A stretch of DNA of 64,000 nt from Bog-473 sp963788125 (GTDB lineage Bacteria; Actinomycetota; Acidimicrobiia; Acidimicrobiales; RAAP-2), in assembly GCA_963788125.1 (NCBI GenBank), contig CAWBFN010000003.1, positions 248,001 through 312,000 of the forward strand. Reading direction: 5' to 3'. A model generated the notes under the pieces. The model saw only the letters and a program-made list of their open reading frames with translations, was not told the origin of the DNA and ran no database searches. The position numbers were made by a program, and so were the translations under genes. The stretch's first letter is position 1, and each line of letters starts with the position of its first letter. Positions 24,110 through 32,903 of the stretch are shown here, piece after piece.

Positions 24110-24661
24110 ATGCAGGATTCGAAACCTACCGGGCCCCTGGCGACCGCGCAGGCGTCCGTGGCAGATCGGGGTCCGTCCCCGGTGCCGGGCGACCAGTGGG
24201 CGTCCGACGGCGCCGAGGAGGTGAGCTTCGAGCGGATCGTAGGCCATCGTCCCCGCTACGCGGCCGTCCTCGCCGATATTGAGGCAGCACTGTGGCGGCA
24301 GGACGCCGTCCCTCCGTTGCTGCTCGAGCTCTGCCGCCTGCGCATCGCGCAGCTGCTCGGCTGTGGCGTGGCGCTCGCTCACCGCACCCCGCAGGCGGTC
24401 GCCGCCGGACTCGACGAAAGCCTGGTGAGCTCGCTGTCGCAGTGGCCGACGGACGCCAGGTTCTCCGGCCAGGCGCGCGTCTGCCTCGGCTACGCCGAAC
24501 AGCTCCTGATGGACGCGCAAGGCGTCTCGGACGAGGAGGCGGACCGAGTGATCGACGCGGTGGGACAAGGAGGCTTTCTGGTGCTCGCCTACGCGTGCGG
24601 CTTGTTCGAGACGACGCAACGCGGCCGGCTGATCGTCGGCGCGTACGAGGTGGTGAGATGA
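24110..24661 (+). CDS. AhpD-like / carboxymuconolactone decarboxylase-family protein
   Basis: The product has 183 residues from the ATG at 24110, with GGAGG just upstream. The family region reads LLLELCRLRIAQLLGCGVALAHR and is followed by the helical YAEQLLMDAQGVSDEEADRVIDAVGQGGFLVLAYACGLF. The CxxC of peroxidase-type members is reduced to a single Cys at the active-site position (GCGVALAH). It overlaps a second family member by four bases, and the pair follows the marR gene, suggesting a peroxide or lactone-related role. Confidence 0.7.
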   Translation: MQDSKPTGPLATAQASVADRGPSPVPGDQWASDGAEEVSFERIVGHRPRYAAVLADIEAALWRQDAVPPLLLELCRLRIAQLLGCGVALAHRTPQAVAAGLDESLVSSLSQWPTDARFSGQARVCLGYAEQLLMDAQGVSDEEADRVIDAVGQGGFLVLAYACGLFETTQRGRLIVGAYEVVR

Positions 24662-25122
24662 GAAGCGTTCCCCGGACCGACGTCACCCTCGAAGAGGTCG
24701 CGCCCGAGCTCGCCGCCGCCCACGCCCGTTTCATGGCGGTGGCGTATCCGGGTGCCGTCGACCTCGTCACCCGTGAGCTCCTGCGGATCCTCAGCGGACG
24801 GCTGTCGCACTGCAGCGTCTGTCGCAACCTCCGCCTGCAGGCGGCGATCGACCGCGGGTTCGACGAGTCGATGGTCGACCATCTGGAGGACCCCACGAAC
24901 AGCGACCTGCCCGAGCGCCAACAGGTCGTGCTCCGACTGGCGAACGCCTTCCTCACCGCGCCCGGGAGCTTCACGGCCGAGGACTGGGCAGTGCTGGAGC
25001 GTCACTACACCGCCGAGCAGGTCGCCGAGCTCCTCCTCGATCTCGTCCGGTTCCGGCCCGGGTCCAAGCTGCTGGTCGCGTCGGGCCGCGAGCCCGAGAT
25101 CGACGAACTGGCCTACATGTAA
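24658..25122 (+). CDS. AhpD-like protein with CxxC motif
   Basis: This 154-residue protein has the AhpD-type CxxC in GRLSHCSVCRNLRLQAAI (Cys residues near 52 and 55) and the helices VVLRLANAFLTAPGSFTAEDWAVLERHYTAEQVAELLLDL. Such proteins can be alkylhydroperoxidases or act on carboxymuconolactone. It overlaps the preceding family member through ATGA. The upstream gene has a single Cys while this one keeps both, so the two could form a complex with one active partner. Confidence 0.75.
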   Translation: MRSVPRTDVTLEEVAPELAAAHARFMAVAYPGAVDLVTRELLRILSGRLSHCSVCRNLRLQAAIDRGFDESMVDHLEDPTNSDLPERQQVVLRLANAFLTAPGSFTAEDWAVLERHYTAEQVAELLLDLVRFRPGSKLLVASGREPEIDELAYM

Positions 25123-25130
25123 GCCGAAGA

Positions 25131-25148
25131 CAGGGGCGACCTCCCCTG
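25131..25148. terminator. Hairpin after the AhpD-like pair
   Basis: CAGGGG and CCCCTG form perfect six-base arms around a six-base loop, starting six bases after the stop at 25122. An alternative stem, GGCGAC with GTCGCC, overlaps it. No T-run follows, so termination may be partial. Confidence 0.4.
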
Positions 25149-25204
25149 AGCGGCGTCGCCACCTCGCGGGTAGTGTGGCCGAAATTGCCGACAGGAGGGC
25201 CAGC

Positions 25205-26692
25205 ATGAGCCTGACAGAAATCGCCAAGGTATCCCTGAGTGCGCCGGACCACTTCTTCATCGGCGGTGAATGGGTCAAGCCCTCGAGCTCGGACCAGATT
25301 GACGTCGTCAACTCCAGCACGGAGGAGGTCTTCCTTCGAGTCGCCGAGGCGAAGGCGGAGGACATGGATCGGGCGATCGCTGCGGCTCGGGAGGCCTTCG
25401 ATCGCGGACCGTGGCCGCGGCTGACCCACGCCGAGCGGGCGGACTACATGCTGAAGATCGCCGCGGCCATCGAAGAACGCGTGCCGGAAATTGGTTCTAT
25501 CTGGTCCGGACAGGCTGGGATCTTGCATTCGATGGCCCGAGCGAGTGGGCCCGGCTTCGGCGGACCCTTCCGGTACTACGCCAGCTTGGCCGATGAGTTC
25601 CCGTTCCAAGAGCGGCACACTCCCTCAGCCGGAGGAAACGTCGGGCTCATTGTCCGAGAAGCAGTCGGCGTCGTGGGGGCCATCATCCCGTGGAACGGAC
25701 CGATGGGGCTCATCGGCAACAAAGTCGCGCCGGCACTCCTCGCCGGCTGCACGGTCGTGCTCAAGGCCTCACCGGAAGCGCCCGGCGAGGCGTACGTCTT
25801 CGCCGAGGTCGCCGAGGCGATAGGGCTTCCCCCCGGAGTGATCAACGTGGTGACGGCAGATCGGGCCGTCTCGGAGCTGTTGGTGCGCGACCCACGGGTC
25901 GACAAGATCAGTTTCACCGGCTCGACCGCTGCCGGCCGGCGCATCGCCTCTCTCTGCGGGGAGCGCATTGCCAGAGTGACTCTCGAACTCGGCGGGAAGT
26001 CAGCCGCCGTGGTGCTGGACGATTTCGACATCGCCACTGCGGCGTCGACGATTACCAGCCGGGCCTGCCTGATGACCGGTCAGGTCTGCTCGTCACTGAC
26101 CCGCATTGTGGTCACGCGGGACCGCCACGACGACCTGGTGGAGGCGTTGAGCGACTCCTTCTCCCACGTGAAGGTCGGGAGTGCGTTCGATCCGGACAGC
26201 AGCATGGGGCCGCTGGCCATGGAGCGTCAACGCGACCGCGTGGAGGGTTACATCGCCAAGGGAATCGACGAAGGTGCGAAGTTGGCGACGGGAGGCCATC
26301 GACCGGGGAATCTCGACCGGGGCTGGTTCATCGAACCGACGATCTTTGGAGACGTCGACAACTCGTCCACCATCGCGCAAGAGGAGATCTTCGGGCCGGT
26401 CTTGAGCGTGATTGCTGCCGACAACGAAGAGCACGCAGTAGCAATCGCCAACGACACCATCTACGGCCTCAACAACTCGGTCTTCACCAACGACGCCGAC
26501 CGGGCCTACGACGTGGCGCGGCAGCTCCGATCCGGAACAGTCGGCCACAACTCGTTCCGCACCGATTTCGGCATCGCCTTCGGCGGCTTCAAGCAGTCGG
26601 GTATCGGGCGTGAAGGTGGGCGTGACGGGCTCCTGCCCTACCTCGAGGCGAAGACGATCATCCTCGACGAGGAGCCCCGGCAGATCAGCTGA
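25205..26692 (+). CDS. NAD-dependent aldehyde dehydrogenase
   Basis: The 495-residue enzyme starts at an ATG preceded by CAGGAGG. It carries the canonical motifs: IIPWNGPMGLIGNKVAPAL, FTGSTAAGR, LELGGKSA with the catalytic Glu, and TGQVCSSLTRI with the catalytic Cys near residue 300, ending in IAFGGFKQSGIGREGG. The pattern is that of betaine-aldehyde or hydroxymuconic-semialdehyde-type dehydrogenases; the exact aldehyde is unknown. It is separated from the AhpD-like pair by a hairpin and faces the PRC-barrel gene tail to tail. Confidence 0.88.
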   Translation: MSLTEIAKVSLSAPDHFFIGGEWVKPSSSDQIDVVNSSTEEVFLRVAEAKAEDMDRAIAAAREAFDRGPWPRLTHAERADYMLKIAAAIEERVPEIGSIWSGQAGILHSMARASGPGFGGPFRYYASLADEFPFQERHTPSAGGNVGLIVREAVGVVGAIIPWNGPMGLIGNKVAPALLAGCTVVLKASPEAPGEAYVFAEVAEAIGLPPGVINVVTADRAVSELLVRDPRVDKISFTGSTAAGRRIASLCGERIARVTLELGGKSAAVVLDDFDIATAASTITSRACLMTGQVCSSLTRIVVTRDRHDDLVEALSDSFSHVKVGSAFDPDSSMGPLAMERQRDRVEGYIAKGIDEGAKLATGGHRPGNLDRGWFIEPTIFGDVDNSSTIAQEEIFGPVLSVIAADNEEHAVAIANDTIYGLNNSVFTNDADRAYDVARQLRSGTVGHNSFRTDFGIAFGGFKQSGIGREGGRDGLLPYLEAKTIILDEEPRQIS

Positions 26693-26729
26693 CCGGCTCC
26701 GTGATGGCGGAGCGGACGGACAGTGGACC

Positions 26730-27104
26730 TCAGCGACGAGCCAAACGGCGACCGCTCTGGGTATCGATCGGCGTGTAGTTCAGCTCGAAGTGGTGATAGA
26801 GGGTCGACTCGTCCGACTGAGAAAGTTCTCCGCCATGGAGATCGATGTCAGGTGCAGAGTGCACCTGCTCTTTGGTCACTGCGACCTGGAGGTCGTCGGG
26901 ACCGATCTGGATCCCGCCGAGCGGCACGAAGGTGAGATGACGGCCGATGATGCCTTCCTTGACCGTGGCGAACTGCGGTACGTCGGTCTCGACGTCGACA
27001 TAGACGTCTTGTAACTTGCCTATCTTGTGCCCATTGACGTCGATGAGCATCTTTCCCTGCCAGTCGGCCGCACTCCATTGGGCTTTTCCCTGCTCGTCGG
27101 TCAT
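26730..27104 (-). CDS. PRC-barrel domain protein
   Basis: The 124-residue protein shows the PRC-barrel core WQGKMLIDVNGHKIGKLQDVYVDVETDVPQFATVKEG near residues 15-50, continuing GRHLTFVPLGGIQIGPDDLQVAVTKEQV, with a charged tail. PRC-barrels occur in RimM, photosynthetic reaction centres and many small actinobacterial stress-associated proteins of unknown function. It lies downstream of the helicase start on neither strand pair as an operon, so it is probably expressed alone. Confidence 0.8.
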   Translation of the reverse strand: MTDEQGKAQWSAADWQGKMLIDVNGHKIGKLQDVYVDVETDVPQFATVKEGIIGRHLTFVPLGGIQIGPDDLQVAVTKEQVHSAPDIDLHGGELSQSDESTLYHHFELNYTPIDTQSGRRLARR

Positions 27105-27224
27105 GTCGGCTCCTCTCCTCCGATGCAGCGTACCGGTGGAACACAGACCACCACCCCGATGCGCTGGGGATACATCCTCGAGCCCTGGCCACGGGTACGG
27201 TGGGTCTCCGGCGCGCCGTCCCCC

Positions 27225-30176
27225 TCAGTAGCCCGACCGGGCCGCATCAAGGACGGCGAGGATTTCGTCGCCCCATCGCTCGAGGCGGATCTGGCCAATG
27301 CCGCGACAGTCGGCCAGCTCGGCGAGCGTTCGAGGATCCCGGTCGGCGATGGCTGCGAGTTCGATGTCCTTCAAGATGACGTAGGCGGGCACTGCGTCTT
27401 TGCTGGCCATCGCCCACCTCCACGTGCGCAGCGCCTCCTCGACCGGGGTCGTGGCTGCCTTCCCGCCTTTCAGGCCAGCTGCCGGGCCGACCAGCGTGAC
27501 GCTCTTCCCGTCGACGCGCACGTCTGAGCCGAGCGCCACCTTGATCCTCACGGCACCGACGGACAGGACCGCCGCGGCCGCCGTGATTTCGACGATCGTC
27601 CCGGTGGTGCCCCTGTCCTCCACGACCAGCCCGAGGGTCGCTTCCACCGTGGGCAGCCGCACCTCGCGCGCACCGGCCTTCCCGCGGCCGTTCCGGCGTC
27701 CTCCGCCGGGCCCCGGCGTTCGCCGGCCGCGGTCCGCGCCGTCGGAAGGGCGGTGCCTCCTCTCGGTGTCGTGGTCGGCGTGGCGCCGGGAAGAAGCTCG
27801 GACACGGCTCCCGTCGAGCTCGGCGAGGAACATCGAGGGGGCCTCGGTGTCGGCGAGAACGACCACCTGGCTCCGGGCCCTGGTGAGGGCGACGTGGAAC
27901 ACCCGCCGCTCACCCTCCTCGTCGTTGGCCAGTCGATGTGGGAAGAGTCCCTGCGAAACATCGAAGATGACCACATGCCCCCATTCCCGCCCCTTGATGC
28001 GATGCACCGTGGACAGCAGCACCAACGGTCCGTTGAGCGGGGTCCGGGAGAGAACCTCTCGCAACCAGGTTTCGAAGGTGGCCACGTGGCCGTGCAGGGC
28101 GGCGACTGATTCGAGCGCGGTCAGGTCGTCGGCATGGGTGGAGCGGTCCGCCTCCTTGCGCGAGCCATCGAGGATGTCCATGGTCTCGTCGAGCCCGATG
28201 TCGACTCGGATGGCTCTGAGCGCTGCGGCAGGTGAGCGACCACAGGCCTTGGCTACGGTCTCCAGGTCGGTTGCGTAGGCCTCGAGTTTCGGGACGTCGC
28301 GACCTGAGAGGCGGCGGGCGAGTCGGCGCATGTCGGTGAGTGAGGTCGTCGACCGACTGGTGAGCATGTCGACCACGTTGGGTGCGATGCCCCGGGAGGG
28401 GCGGCGGATCGTCTCGAGGACGTCTTCACGCCTGATGTCGTCCGGGTCGGTCCCGATCCGGAGGTAGGCGAACGCGGTGCGGATACCCGTCCGTTGCAGC
28501 ACGCTGGCGGACAGTGGGGTGGTGCAGGGGACGCCCGCTTCCATGCAGGCCACCTGCACCGGCAAGAGGGCCGAGTTGACCCGGGCGAGGACGGCGATGT
28601 CGCCGGGGTCGACCCCGCCGGCGCGCCAGGCCGAGATGGCCTCGACGGCCAGCCCCGCCAGTGCGTCCGCCGAGGCCTTGACGACGGCGACGGGTCCGCA
28701 TCCGGACAGCGGCCCGCCGAAGTCGGCCAGTTCGTCGGTGCGCCCGACGGGGGCACCGATGATCTTTTCGATCCGGCCTGCGTTGTAGGAGAGCACGTGA
28801 CGTGCCGCGTCGACAACCGCCGGTGGACAGCGATAGTTGACGTTCAAGTCGTGGGCGCCGGCGCCGGGGAAGTAGTGGGAAAAGTTGATGAGGAACTCCG
28901 GGGTCGCCCCGGAGTAGCCGTAAATGACCTGGTCGTCGTCCCCGACCCCGAAGCAGTCGTAGGCGGGCGCAGCCAGGAGCCGGATGAGCAGGAGGTGGGC
29001 GGGGTTGAGGTCCTGGAACTCGTCGACGAGCAGATGCCGGCATGTGGATTGAACCGCCGAGCGGGCGTCGGGATTGGTCAGGAGGATCTCTATGGCCTGG
29101 TAGATCTGCTCGTCGAAATCGACCGCACCGGCATCCGCCAACGCCGCGCGGTAGAGCTCGAATCCTTGCGCGATGCCCGAGGCGTCTGGATCAGCCTCTT
29201 CGACCACCTCGGGTGCGTTGAGCCCGAGCCGGATTGCCGAGAGGGCGGCGAGGTAGGGGGCCACGGTGTCGGTGTTGGCCTGCCGGCGGATCTCGATGTG
29301 GCGCTGCAAGAGTTCCCGGACGGCAGGCTCCTCGAGAACGCGTCGTCGGCCGGCTGACCCGAACTCGTTGCAGATCCACAACCCGAAGCTGTTCAGGGTG
29401 CGGATGTTGAGCTTCTCCGAACCCTCGATGTCCCCGCACCGCTCCTTCAGTTCGCGGGCCGCCTTGGTGTTGTAGGCCAACGCGGTGACCGTGCCCGGGT
29501 GCACACCGCAGTCACCGACGAGGTGGCGGAGACGCTCGGTGAGAACCCTGGTCTTGCCGGATCCCGCCGGTGCGATGACCCGGGCGCCGCCGGTACGGTG
29601 ACAGACCGCGGCCAGCTGGTCGGGCGCGAGTTCTGACCGGGGCTGTCGCAAGCCGGCCGGCTGGAGCCGGCCGGCTTCGGCGTTCCAGCGGTGGACCACC
29701 CCGATCCGCGAAGGGAGTGCCGGCGGTTGGGTGGGACCGCCGTCGATGAACATCGGGGTCCCGTCGGCGAGCATGATGTCGGCCGCGCCACCTTCCCCCA
29801 CCCCGTCGCCGGCGAAGTGGCGGGCCGCCTTCCGGCCGTGCCACCAGATCGGATCGCCGCCTCGAGCGTCGTAGTTGTTGGCCCAGACCAGGAACTGCAG
29901 GCGCTCGCGGCCGAACGCAAAGTCGGGCGTGAGCTCGTAGACGGGACGGTGACAACGTTCGGGAGCCCGCAGAGCTGCGGGATCCACGCCCAGCTCAACC
30001 ACGACAGGCTGACGATCGATCCAGTAACGGTGGAGATCCTCTGCCGCCGGTCCGGGGTCTCTCAGCGCGGCATCGCCGACGACGACGCGGGGGCAGGACT
30101 CCCAGGCCTCGGGTGGCCGGTGACCCGGGAGAAGCGCGACGCCTCGGCCGAGCTCGACCGGGCCTGGTGAGGTCAT
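27225..30176 (-). CDS. Superfamily 1 UvrD/Rep-type DNA helicase with long N-terminal extension and HRDC end
   Basis: From the ATG at 30176 the product has 983 residues, well over the roughly 700 of mycobacterial UvrD2. Residues 1-195 form an extension not found in UvrD, with VVVELGVDPAALRAPER and ERLQFLVWANNYDARGGDPIWWHGRKAARHF. The helicase core follows: APAGSGKT (202-209), LLVDEFQDLNPAH, DDQVIYGYSGA, LNVNYRCPPAV, LLSTVHRIKGREWGHVVIFD and VFHVALTRARSQVV. A basic, Gly/Arg-rich linker leads to a C-terminal HRDC-like domain ending AELADCRGIGQIRLERWGDEILAVL. It probably works in DNA repair or fork maintenance; UvrD2 is the closest named relative. Confidence 0.85.
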   Translation of the reverse strand: MTSPGPVELGRGVALLPGHRPPEAWESCPRVVVGDAALRDPGPAAEDLHRYWIDRQPVVVELGVDPAALRAPERCHRPVYELTPDFAFGRERLQFLVWANNYDARGGDPIWWHGRKAARHFAGDGVGEGGAADIMLADGTPMFIDGGPTQPPALPSRIGVVHRWNAEAGRLQPAGLRQPRSELAPDQLAAVCHRTGGARVIAPAGSGKTRVLTERLRHLVGDCGVHPGTVTALAYNTKAARELKERCGDIEGSEKLNIRTLNSFGLWICNEFGSAGRRRVLEEPAVRELLQRHIEIRRQANTDTVAPYLAALSAIRLGLNAPEVVEEADPDASGIAQGFELYRAALADAGAVDFDEQIYQAIEILLTNPDARSAVQSTCRHLLVDEFQDLNPAHLLLIRLLAAPAYDCFGVGDDDQVIYGYSGATPEFLINFSHYFPGAGAHDLNVNYRCPPAVVDAARHVLSYNAGRIEKIIGAPVGRTDELADFGGPLSGCGPVAVVKASADALAGLAVEAISAWRAGGVDPGDIAVLARVNSALLPVQVACMEAGVPCTTPLSASVLQRTGIRTAFAYLRIGTDPDDIRREDVLETIRRPSRGIAPNVVDMLTSRSTTSLTDMRRLARRLSGRDVPKLEAYATDLETVAKACGRSPAAALRAIRVDIGLDETMDILDGSRKEADRSTHADDLTALESVAALHGHVATFETWLREVLSRTPLNGPLVLLSTVHRIKGREWGHVVIFDVSQGLFPHRLANDEEGERRVFHVALTRARSQVVVLADTEAPSMFLAELDGSRVRASSRRHADHDTERRHRPSDGADRGRRTPGPGGGRRNGRGKAGAREVRLPTVEATLGLVVEDRGTTGTIVEITAAAAVLSVGAVRIKVALGSDVRVDGKSVTLVGPAAGLKGGKAATTPVEEALRTWRWAMASKDAVPAYVILKDIELAAIADRDPRTLAELADCRGIGQIRLERWGDEILAVLDAARSGY

Positions 30177-30293
30177 GGGCCATGGTAACGATCGGGTGTC
30201 ACTCCGCCCGCGGCGGAAGCAGCTTCCGCAGAGCGGGGGCGACAGCGGGCCATTCGGATGAAGGAGCTCTTCAACGCAGGATCTCACTTTGGG

Positions 30294-30323
30294 TTGACAT
30301 GCATCCATTTGGCTGCCTATAGT
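30294..30323 (+). promoter_or_regulatory. Sigma-70-type promoter of the SRPBCC/ArsR operon
   Basis: TTGACA at 30294-30299 and TATAGT at 30318-30323 are separated by 18 bases, about 38 bases before the first start codon. It is the best consensus match in the window. Confidence 0.75.
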
Positions 30324-30335
30324 TAGGCAACCAAA
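30308..30335. promoter_or_regulatory. Operator overlapping the -10 box
   Basis: TTTGGCTGCCTA and TAGGCAACCAAA are twelve-base inverted arms with one mismatch around a four-base centre. The palindrome covers the end of the spacer and the -10 hexamer, so a bound protein would exclude RNA polymerase. The ArsR-type regulator encoded second in this operon is the natural candidate. Confidence 0.75.
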
Positions 30336-30360
30336 CAGCTGCCAATCCAAGGAGGGACAA

Positions 30361-30798
30361 ATGCCGGACATTCGACACCGCGTGGCCATCACGGCCCCGA
30401 TCGAGAGCGTGTACCAGGCCGTGGCTACACCGGAGGGAATCTCCCAATGGTGGACCCGAGACGGCGTGCGCGGGGAGGCCAGCGAGGGGTCCAAACTGCA
30501 GTTCTTCTTCGGTCAGCCGGATCCGGCCGCCGTCATGGAGGTCACTCGGCTGGACCCCGATGGGCATGTGAGCTGGAACTGCATCGAGGGTGCTGACGAG
30601 TGGGTCGGGACCACGCTCACCTTCGACCTCACCCACAAAGACGACGAGACGGTGGTGTTGTTCACCCACGCCCACTGGCGAGAGCCGGTCGAATTCATGG
30701 CGCACTGCAGCGCCAGGTGGGCCTACTTTCTCCTGAGCCTCAAGAGCCTCGTGGAAACCGGCCAGGGCACACCCTTTCCAGAGGACTTGAAATTCTGA
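30361..30798 (+). CDS. SRPBCC (AHSA1-like) domain protein
   Basis: The 145-residue product, with AAGGAGGG before its ATG, shows the START-like pattern: IRHRVAITAPIESVYQAVATPEGISQWWTRDG at the start, VMEVTRLDPDGHVSWNCIEG and VVLFTHAHWREPVEFMAHCSARWAYFLLSLKSLVETGQGTPFP at the end. Such proteins bind hydrophobic ligands; AHSA1-like members beside ArsR regulators are widespread but their ligands are mostly unknown. It is the first gene of a three-gene operon. Confidence 0.85.
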   Translation: MPDIRHRVAITAPIESVYQAVATPEGISQWWTRDGVRGEASEGSKLQFFFGQPDPAAVMEVTRLDPDGHVSWNCIEGADEWVGTTLTFDLTHKDDETVVLFTHAHWREPVEFMAHCSARWAYFLLSLKSLVETGQGTPFPEDLKF

Positions 30799-30806
30799 CG
30801 GCTACC

Positions 30807-31631
30807 GTGGAGCCGCTGACGGTCGATGTCTTCAAGGCGCTCGCCGACCCGAGTCGTCGCCACCTTCTGGATCGCCTGAACGCTCGCAACGGACAGAACC
30901 TTCGGGAACTCTCCGAAGGTCTGGACATGGCCCGACAGTCCGTCAGCAAGCACTTGGCCATTCTGGAGGCGGCCAACCTGGTGACGACCATCCGACGGGG
31001 TCGCGAGAAGCTCCACTACCTCAACGCCGCACCGATCAACGAAATCGCCGAACGCTGGATCAATCGCTACGACCGAGAACGGGCCCGGGCCCTCTCGGAC
31101 CTCAAACGAGCACTGGAGGACACGCCGATGGAGAAGCCGGAGTTCGTCTACACGACGTACATCAGGACCACACCCGAGCTGCTGTGGCAGGCCTTGACCG
31201 AACCGTCGTTCACCCGTCGCTGGTGGCAGGTGAGCTTCGAAACGGACTGGGAGGTGGGATCGCCCATGACCTGGGACAACGCCGGGCTGGTCATCGCCGA
31301 TCCGGAGCAGGTCGTTCTCGAATCTGATCCCTACCGGAGGCTGGCCTATACGTGGCACACCTTCACTCCCGAGCACAGGGAACGTCTTGGAGACGAGACG
31401 TTCGCCAAGGTCTCGAGTGAGCGTCGCTCAAGAGTCGCGTTCGACATCGAACCGGTGGGGGAGATGGTCAAACTGACCGTCATTCATGACGATTTCGAAC
31501 CTGGAAGCACTGCGGCGACCATGGTGAGAAACGGCTGGCCCGTGTTCCTGTCCAGTTTGAAGACCCTTCTCGAAACCGGCGAGGCCCTCGCGTCGACCCG
31601 CACCGACCGAAAGGCGGGTTCGACAACGTGA
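30807..31631 (+). CDS. Fusion of ArsR-type HTH regulator and SRPBCC domain
   Basis: With the GTG at 30807 the product has 274 residues. Residues about 1-100 are an ArsR winged helix: VFKALADPSRRHLLDRLNARNGQNLRELSEGLDMARQSVSKHLAILEAANLVTTIRRGREKLHYLN. Residues 110-265 are a second SRPBCC domain (FVYTTYIRTTPELLWQALTEPSFTRRWW, VTVIHDDFEPGST-like end). No metal-binding Cys pair of arsenic sensors is seen, so the SRPBCC half is probably the ligand sensor. It overlaps the YciI-like gene by four bases and should control the operator at 30308. Confidence 0.85.
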   Translation: MEPLTVDVFKALADPSRRHLLDRLNARNGQNLRELSEGLDMARQSVSKHLAILEAANLVTTIRRGREKLHYLNAAPINEIAERWINRYDRERARALSDLKRALEDTPMEKPEFVYTTYIRTTPELLWQALTEPSFTRRWWQVSFETDWEVGSPMTWDNAGLVIADPEQVVLESDPYRRLAYTWHTFTPEHRERLGDETFAKVSSERRSRVAFDIEPVGEMVKLTVIHDDFEPGSTAATMVRNGWPVFLSSLKTLLETGEALASTRTDRKAGSTT

Positions 31632-31927
31632 ACACGTTCGTCTTCAGGCTCAAGGCGCCGCGTCCCACGTTTGCCCTCGACATGACCGACGAGGAGCGCG
31701 GGATCATGGCCCGTCACGCCGCCTACTGGCAGCCCCTGATCGACTCCGGTCGTATGGTGATCTTTGGACCCGTCCTCGACGGCAGCGGATCGTGGGGTCT
31801 CGGCGTGGTCGAAGCCGATGACGAGGAGGACCTCCGCGCCTTTGCTGCGGGCGATCCGGTGGTTACGTCCGGCACTGCAGAGATGGAGGTCGGCACATTG
31901 CTTGCCGGATTCGTTCGACCCCGGTGA
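31628..31927 (+). CDS. YciI-like protein
   Basis: The 99-residue protein begins at a GTG overlapping the regulator's stop. The YciI pattern is present: TFALDMTDEERGIMARHAAYWQPLIDSGRMVIFGPVLDGSGSWGLGVVEADDEEDLRAFAAGDPVV, with the conserved His in MARHAAYW and the Asp-Pro near the end. YciI-like folds include dehydrochlorinase-like enzymes and ligand-binding proteins; function here is unknown. Confidence 0.8.
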   Translation: MNTFVFRLKAPRPTFALDMTDEERGIMARHAAYWQPLIDSGRMVIFGPVLDGSGSWGLGVVEADDEEDLRAFAAGDPVVTSGTAEMEVGTLLAGFVRPR

Positions 31928-31977
31928 CTCCACTGTCACGTCGATCGCCGAGCCCGCCAGGTAGGTGCCGCCGCCGA

Positions 31978-32844
31978 CTACTGCACACTGAACCTGCTTG
32001 CGAGGTTGGCCAGGTAGTCGATGTGGCTGCCGACCGAGTCCAGGCCCAGACCCATGGTCACCACGGTGACGTGGGTGCCCCCCGCCTCGCGCCAGGCATC
32101 GATCTCCCTGGTGAGTTCACCTACGTCGGCTCCGCTCAACGCCACGTACTCCCCGCCGAACTCTTGGACCGGTCTGCCGAAATCACCCACACGCTCACGC
32201 AGCCGGCTCCAGGAGGCGACGGCGTGAGCGACCCCACCACCGAAGAAGATGAAGCCATCTCCGACCCTGGCGGCCCGGTCGAATGCCTTCTCGCCGGATC
32301 CACCGAGCCAGATCGGGATGGACCTCGCTGGCTTCGGGACGAGGGAAGCCCTTTCGATTCGATCGAAGCGACCTGAGAAGTCGACCACGGAGTCGGTGAA
32401 CAACCGGCGAAGTAGCTCTATCTGCTCTTCCTGCCTCGCACCGCGGGTATGAAAGTCCTGACCGAGCGCCTCGTACTCGACGTAGTTCCAACCGATACCC
32501 ACACCGAGGCGCAGTCGACCGTCCGAGAGAAGGTCCACATCGGTCGCTTGCCGGGCGACGAGTGCCGTCGGGCGCTGCGGAAGGATCAGGATCCCGGTGG
32601 CAAAGGAGATTCGTTCGGTGATGCCAGCCAGATAGGCGAACATGACGAACGGATCGTGGAAAGGGTCACGCTCGGTATAGGGGCCCGTCAGCTTCGGCGT
32701 TCGATCGGCGTGAACGGCTCCGAGCACATGGTCGTAGGCGAGGATGTGATCGAAGCCCAAGTCCTCGACCGCTCGGCCGAATTGGCCGACAGCGGCCGGG
32801 TCGCCTCGAAGTTCGATCTGAGGGTACGCGACACCGATTTCCAT
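31978..32844 (-). CDS. LLM-class (F420-type) flavin-dependent oxidoreductase
   Basis: The ATG at 32844 gives 288 residues. The luciferase-like fold is shown by MEIGVAYPQIELRGDPAAVGQFGRAVEDLGFDHILAYDHVLG, ISFATGILILPQRPTALVARQATDVDLLSDGRLRLGVGIGWN and PIWLGGSGEKAFDRAARVGDGFIFFGG. The TGILILPQR and LGVGIGWN features are typical of actinobacterial F420-dependent members, but cofactor choice is inferred from similarity. It lies just downstream of the tRNA gene on the same strand and may be read from the same transcript. Confidence 0.85.
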   Translation of the reverse strand: MEIGVAYPQIELRGDPAAVGQFGRAVEDLGFDHILAYDHVLGAVHADRTPKLTGPYTERDPFHDPFVMFAYLAGITERISFATGILILPQRPTALVARQATDVDLLSDGRLRLGVGIGWNYVEYEALGQDFHTRGARQEEQIELLRRLFTDSVVDFSGRFDRIERASLVPKPARSIPIWLGGSGEKAFDRAARVGDGFIFFGGGVAHAVASWSRLRERVGDFGRPVQEFGGEYVALSGADVGELTREIDAWREAGGTHVTVVTMGLGLDSVGSHIDYLANLASRFSVQ

Positions 32845-32903
32845 GAGCAGCAGCTTCCCATAGGTGGTTTCGCATCGGCCGATTTTTGGCGGGTCGATCT
32901 CAC

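Noticed and set aside
30177..30494. Extension of the helicase frame upstream to 30494
   Set aside because: It would cross the promoter and operator of the divergent SRPBCC operon and has no protein-like composition.
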